From the NCBI GenBank assembly GCA_944387035.1, contig CALXDJ010000008.1, positions 25,659 to 89,658 on the forward strand: 64,000 nt of DNA, given 5' to 3'. The notes below the pieces were generated by a model that had not been told where the DNA came from, did not search any database, and saw nothing but the letters and a program-made list of their open reading frames with translations. The DNA comes from an uncultured Oscillospiraceae bacterium (GTDB lineage Bacteria; Bacillota; Clostridia; Oscillospirales; Oscillospiraceae). Below are positions 61,801 through 64,000 of the stretch, one piece after another (within the stretch, counting starts at the first letter, position 1; every line of letters starts with the position of its first letter). The position numbers were made by a program, and so were the translations under genes.

Positions 61801-63916
61801 GGTCCTCCAGGATCTGCTGCACAACCGCGCGCTCCTGCTCTGTCAGGGGACTTTCCCGGCCGGTGCTGTCCGTAAAGGTGCGCACCGCATCCATCATCCG
61901 GTTCATAAAGCGGATCTTCTCCGCCTCGTTTCGCTGCACAGGGTAGATGTACGTCCGGTTGACGGCTTCGCCCCGCTCCTCGCCGAACAGCCGCCGCATG
62001 ACGCGCTCCGGTGTTTTCTCGTTCATGACCAGCATGGGCATGGGGGCATAGTCTTCCGCCTCCCCCATCAATTTCCGGGCCAGATCCTCCGTCTCCTGCC
62101 GGATCTCCTGCCCGCGCTTTTGGACACTGTCTGCGCCCTTGAAGCTCTCCTCTGCCGTATAGTAATCCGCCAGCTCCGTCACGGTTTCCCGGTCCATGGA
62201 AGCGGGAATATCCGCCGCCGTGTAATCTCCCTCCGCGATGCCCCGGGCAAACCGCTTTTCCGCCTTTGTGGGATTGAGCCGGCGCTCCGCCTGCTGGCGG
62301 GCCCGCAGGGTTTTCTTCCTGGCCTCCTCCCGTCCCCGCGTCCACATGGAGGATGTGTAGTCCCCCATGTCCGCCGCCACGTGAACGCCCAGGGTATCCA
62401 GGGCTCCGGTTCCCCGCCGGGGCACCTGCCCTTCGTTGACAGAATCCGCGCCCTGTGGTATAGTAGAATCAAAGTTGAGGGGACGCGTACCCTCAACCGG
62501 ACTTGAGGGAGTTTCCGTCGCGGTAGGTACTGGACCTACGTCAGGGCCGGACGATTCCTTCAAGTCTATTTTTATAAGCTTATGCGTCCGATAGTTATTG
62601 ACGTTGGGTTCTATCTCAACATCAAATGCCGCAATATAGGAATGTCCGTTGATCGTAACAGGCGTTTCAAAATAGTCATACCGAACGGTTTTCTTTTTCT
62701 TGCTCCCGTGCTGCACATACGCTCCACTGCCAACATATTCTCCGTTTTCTACCACCTGGGGAAGGATGTCCAGCAACGCCAGCTTTTCCGCCGTCAAATT
62801 GGGATCGCTGATGACCTTGCCGGGCACATTGTTGTTGATGTCTACCGTGTAGGGCCTGCCCTCATAGGTGACGCCGGATACCGGCACATTTTTCACCGGC
62901 TTAAACAGCGCTTTATAGGCATTCTTCAGCGCAGCCTTGAATCCCCTGCCATTCTCCGCGCCATAGAGCCTGCCGGCACTGTCCATCCGCCCCTGCGCCG
63001 CCTGTACGCTGCCGCTGTCCACTGTGACGGCGGCAGTGCTTTTTTGTGCCTGCACCGGCATCTTGCCCTGATAGGGGTGCTGGATGGTGGTTACCCGCCC
63101 GGCCCGGACCGGTCCCAGGGCCGTCTCCTCCCCGCCGCTGAGGATCCCGGCCGCCAGGTCCACGTCTCCCGGGTCCGACGTCTTTTCATGGACAGCATTC
63201 GTCCCCTGTGGTATCATGGAATTTAAGTAGGAAAGGCTTTGCGACGGTTCGCCTTGGGCGTTCATCACAGGGCCGGTGCCACCGGTGCCGGGCATTGTGT
63301 CCCGTGTCGTGCGAGCCGTTCCTTTTATCGTGCTTACTGCCGCTTCCGTTTCGGGGGCGGCGTTTTGCTTGCCCTGTACGCCGCGCATCCCCACGTCCAC
63401 CGTGCCGCCGATGCCGCCCAGTACCGCGCCGATGGCCGCATCCCGGACAGCGCCGCTCCAATCAAACCGGGCATCCGGATCATAGGTTGCCCGCTGCAGT
63501 ACCGGCTGAAAAACCGCCTCTACAAACTCCTCGCTGCCCTCACCGACAGCGGAAGCCGCGATCCTTCCCGCCGCCGTCTGGGAGAGCTTTTGCATGGCCT
63601 GCACGGCGGTGTGTTCCCCGAAGCGGCGCACCAGTTTTTCGGCCAGCTTGTCCGCCACGCCGGTTCCGAATGCCTTGCGGAAGGGTGCCGCCACGTTGGA
63701 GATCTTCTCCGTAGCCGCAGACAGTGCGGCACTTCCGGCGCCATAGGCCAGCTGCTTTCCCAGGTCCGCGCCGGAGCGCCGCGCCTCCTGGGCGCTGCCG
63801 CCGAAGGAACGCACCGCCATGGGAACCAGCGCACTGCCGCCGGTCAGGAGTCCGGCTCCGATATCACCGGCCATCTGGGCTCCTGCTACACCGACATCCA
63901 CCAGGAAGGACCCCAC
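58865..63916 (-). CDS. Phage large polyvalent protein, apparently 5'-truncated
   Basis: One frame of 1683 codons. In order: a Gly/Ala-rich N-terminus of the internal virion/MuF kind; an Ala/Gly linker with two copies of an IPQG repeat (about 231 and 482); between them a domain at about 345-455 (VTINGHSYIAAFDVEIEPN, RTHKLIKIDLKE) resembling Barnase/EndoU/RelE-like nucleases of polyvalent proteins; a long helical region; an LPD38-like segment (about 1080-1230, AYESKSLISQMLHMFQVEAV); and a helical tail. GTG 63916 lacks a ribosome-binding site and the open frame continues five codons upstream as a plausible extension before a TAA, suggesting loss of the real start. No other phage genes are in view. 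Confidence 0.7.
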   Translation of the reverse strand: MGSFLVDVGVAGAQMAGDIGAGLLTGGSALVPMAVRSFGGSAQEARRSGADLGKQLAYGAGSAALSAATEKISNVAAPFRKAFGTGVADKLAEKLVRRFGEHTAVQAMQKLSQTAAGRIAASAVGEGSEEFVEAVFQPVLQRATYDPDARFDWSGAVRDAAIGAVLGGIGGTVDVGMRGVQGKQNAAPETEAAVSTIKGTARTTRDTMPGTGGTGPVMNAQGEPSQSLSYLNSMIPQGTNAVHEKTSDPGDVDLAAGILSGGEETALGPVRAGRVTTIQHPYQGKMPVQAQKSTAAVTVDSGSVQAAQGRMDSAGRLYGAENGRGFKAALKNAYKALFKPVKNVPVSGVTYEGRPYTVDINNNVPGKVISDPNLTAEKLALLDILPQVVENGEYVGSGAYVQHGSKKKKTVRYDYFETPVTINGHSYIAAFDVEIEPNVNNYRTHKLIKIDLKESSGPDVGPVPTATETPSSPVEGTRPLNFDSTIPQGADSVNEGQVPRRGTGALDTLGVHVAADMGDYTSSMWTRGREEARKKTLRARQQAERRLNPTKAEKRFARGIAEGDYTAADIPASMDRETVTELADYYTAEESFKGADSVQKRGQEIRQETEDLARKLMGEAEDYAPMPMLVMNEKTPERVMRRLFGEERGEAVNRTYIYPVQRNEAEKIRFMNRMMDAVRTFTDSTGRESPLTEQERAVVQQILEDRFVGETVAAMETAQGIWNAAENIRLGKNAGDAAREFSLGTEEKELAQRLARWMDNQELLASGQVDSAKVNRAVEAYSKQYDLFYDAINDFLTAHGYSTIGFIKGYAPHMQKADTQNKLTSALRSLGVNPDAMSLPTSISGLTADYKPGKRWNPHFQTRHGTSTDYDAAAGYESYVSHLADVLYHTDDIARLRGLSRYLRKTYGPEEIANAIDHAEGLRSMDTSSQMEVLRDTGQIARGTTLTAQDARAELERYIDSLYENIKQMSRYGEFVKYIDNYANILAGKQSMADRGMEYTAGRSSLNVGNRLVSAFARAQVAGNVSSALNQSAQLAQLLAEVDGKSVARAARKLVRSTGGRLWNLKATELFDQSDLLTTKKGINYLTADDSALDRYVTALFKPAEIMDGLLSALTVQSKYEQLRSRGMEHAAAMDEANRFATSIMASRAKGSRPLAYESKSLISQMLHMFQVEAVNSWDHIAQDLPRQYRQVAAAHGKKAAGRAVATVAVKGLLSAFFLNRITEAAYGGTPAPFDVLGYLANFFASGNEKSTNAWLADLVDAGWERLFGTPLFGGDEDDDDSREVEAFNWSQAGDDLVYNLLNDVPFVRNAAGLLGLGDQTMPLTNIAEAVEGVGQAAQNAGIFSGEMGGALLTLGGSMLPGGRQVQKTMQGTQTLLDGGRMYGYGENQRMQYPVERDPLNIVQAVLFGNSGLSESRDFYASGETGLSAKQTQLVKEMEAEGSDRTAVYRAIVKIRSAVSAQDKVRALADADLTDQEKLRVYTSVIAGDSGKRPDALRQLLAMGVSWEEIAQTFPFASGTAAERYTGYIQNGMDPETAGGLAQALDALEPEKGRESVSNLQWYRAVVDYGLSEAEQMEVLQDMMDDSEYDNLLGAYRQGVTPEQFISFREGISGLSADKNLAGKTISGSLKRKVLDYIDSMELSNAQKTALYDAAGYARSTLDEAPWYGRPESSWEIIPRLSN

Positions 63917-63957
63917 GGAGCCGGCAATGTCATTTAGTTAAACTTTTGGGTGCATCG

Positions 63958-64000
63958 CAAAAAACGCCCACCCCATTTCAAATGGGGTGAGCGTTTTTTT
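63958..64000. terminator. Bidirectional terminator at the window edge
   Basis: Stem AAAAAACGC(C/T)CACCCCATTT / AAATGGGGTGAGCGTTTTTT with a short loop; A-run left and T-run right. It bounds the phage-type gene on its 5' side, so that gene has no visible promoter of its own. Confidence 0.85.

Noticed and set aside
59327..62506. A 1059-codon frame opposite the phage-type gene
   Set aside because: Composition is typical of an antisense shadow (His/Arg/Gly/Leu), whereas the minus-strand frame has coherent phage-protein motifs.

Overview
The window looks like chromosomal DNA of a high-GC, anaerobic, endospore-forming Firmicute, most likely an Oscillospiraceae/Ruminococcaceae gut commensal of the Oscillibacter/Flavonifractor/Lawsonibacter kind. 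The reasons are the complete spoIIIA operon, sigH, spoIIM, yunB, cwlD and cotJ genes, strong AGGAGG ribosome-binding sites, frequent GTG/TTG starts, a tyrosine T-box, and a PPi-type phosphofructokinase. No tRNA, rRNA, CRISPR array or insertion sequence was seen. The genus is inferred from gene content only.

Layout. 1-6.8 kb: end of coaX, divergent PPi-phosphofructokinase and class II aldolase, a secreted amidase-like protein, an SLH-GH18 cell-wall hydrolase and a XerC-like recombinase. 7-10.5 kb: radA-cwlD, then a divergent cotJ operon in which CotJA and CotJB are fused. 10.5-15.3 kb: murD-yunB-ligA and the RNase P RNA gene. 15.3-25 kb: a phage-replication-like small gene with repeats, then leftward genes: DUF1858-trmK-nif3-yebC, a zinc-ribbon protein, sigH, and ruvC-ruvA-X-ruvB-AAA ATPase-glmM. 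25-34 kb: an ECF sigma/DUF4179 pair, spoIIM-xerD, and spoIID-like-queA-tgt-yajC-TIGR04086. 34-41.5 kb: asd-dapA, small regulators, a YkpA-like ABC-F protein, T-box-controlled tyrS, and a divergent pair of small genes.

41.7-53.8 kb is the classic isoprenoid/DNA-repair cluster read leftward: asp23-nusB-xseA-xseB-ispA, then oapA-dxs-tlyA-nadK-argR-recN. Just upstream of oapA is a gene-free stretch of about 660 nt whose ends can pair. Position, length and neighbours identify it as the OLE noncoding RNA with its membrane partner OapA. A CNNM/CorC-type (magnesium-efflux-family) protein gene sits divergently beside it. This is the most interesting locus in the window.

53.8-58.6 kb is spoIIIAA-AH, behind a sigma-E-like promoter. 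58.7 kb holds a 33-codon spore-type ORF with a late-sporulation promoter; it looks like the start of a longer protein. 58.9-63.9 kb is one 5 kb phage-type polyvalent protein gene that seems to have lost its 5' end, bracketed by terminators: a phage remnant with no other phage genes in view.
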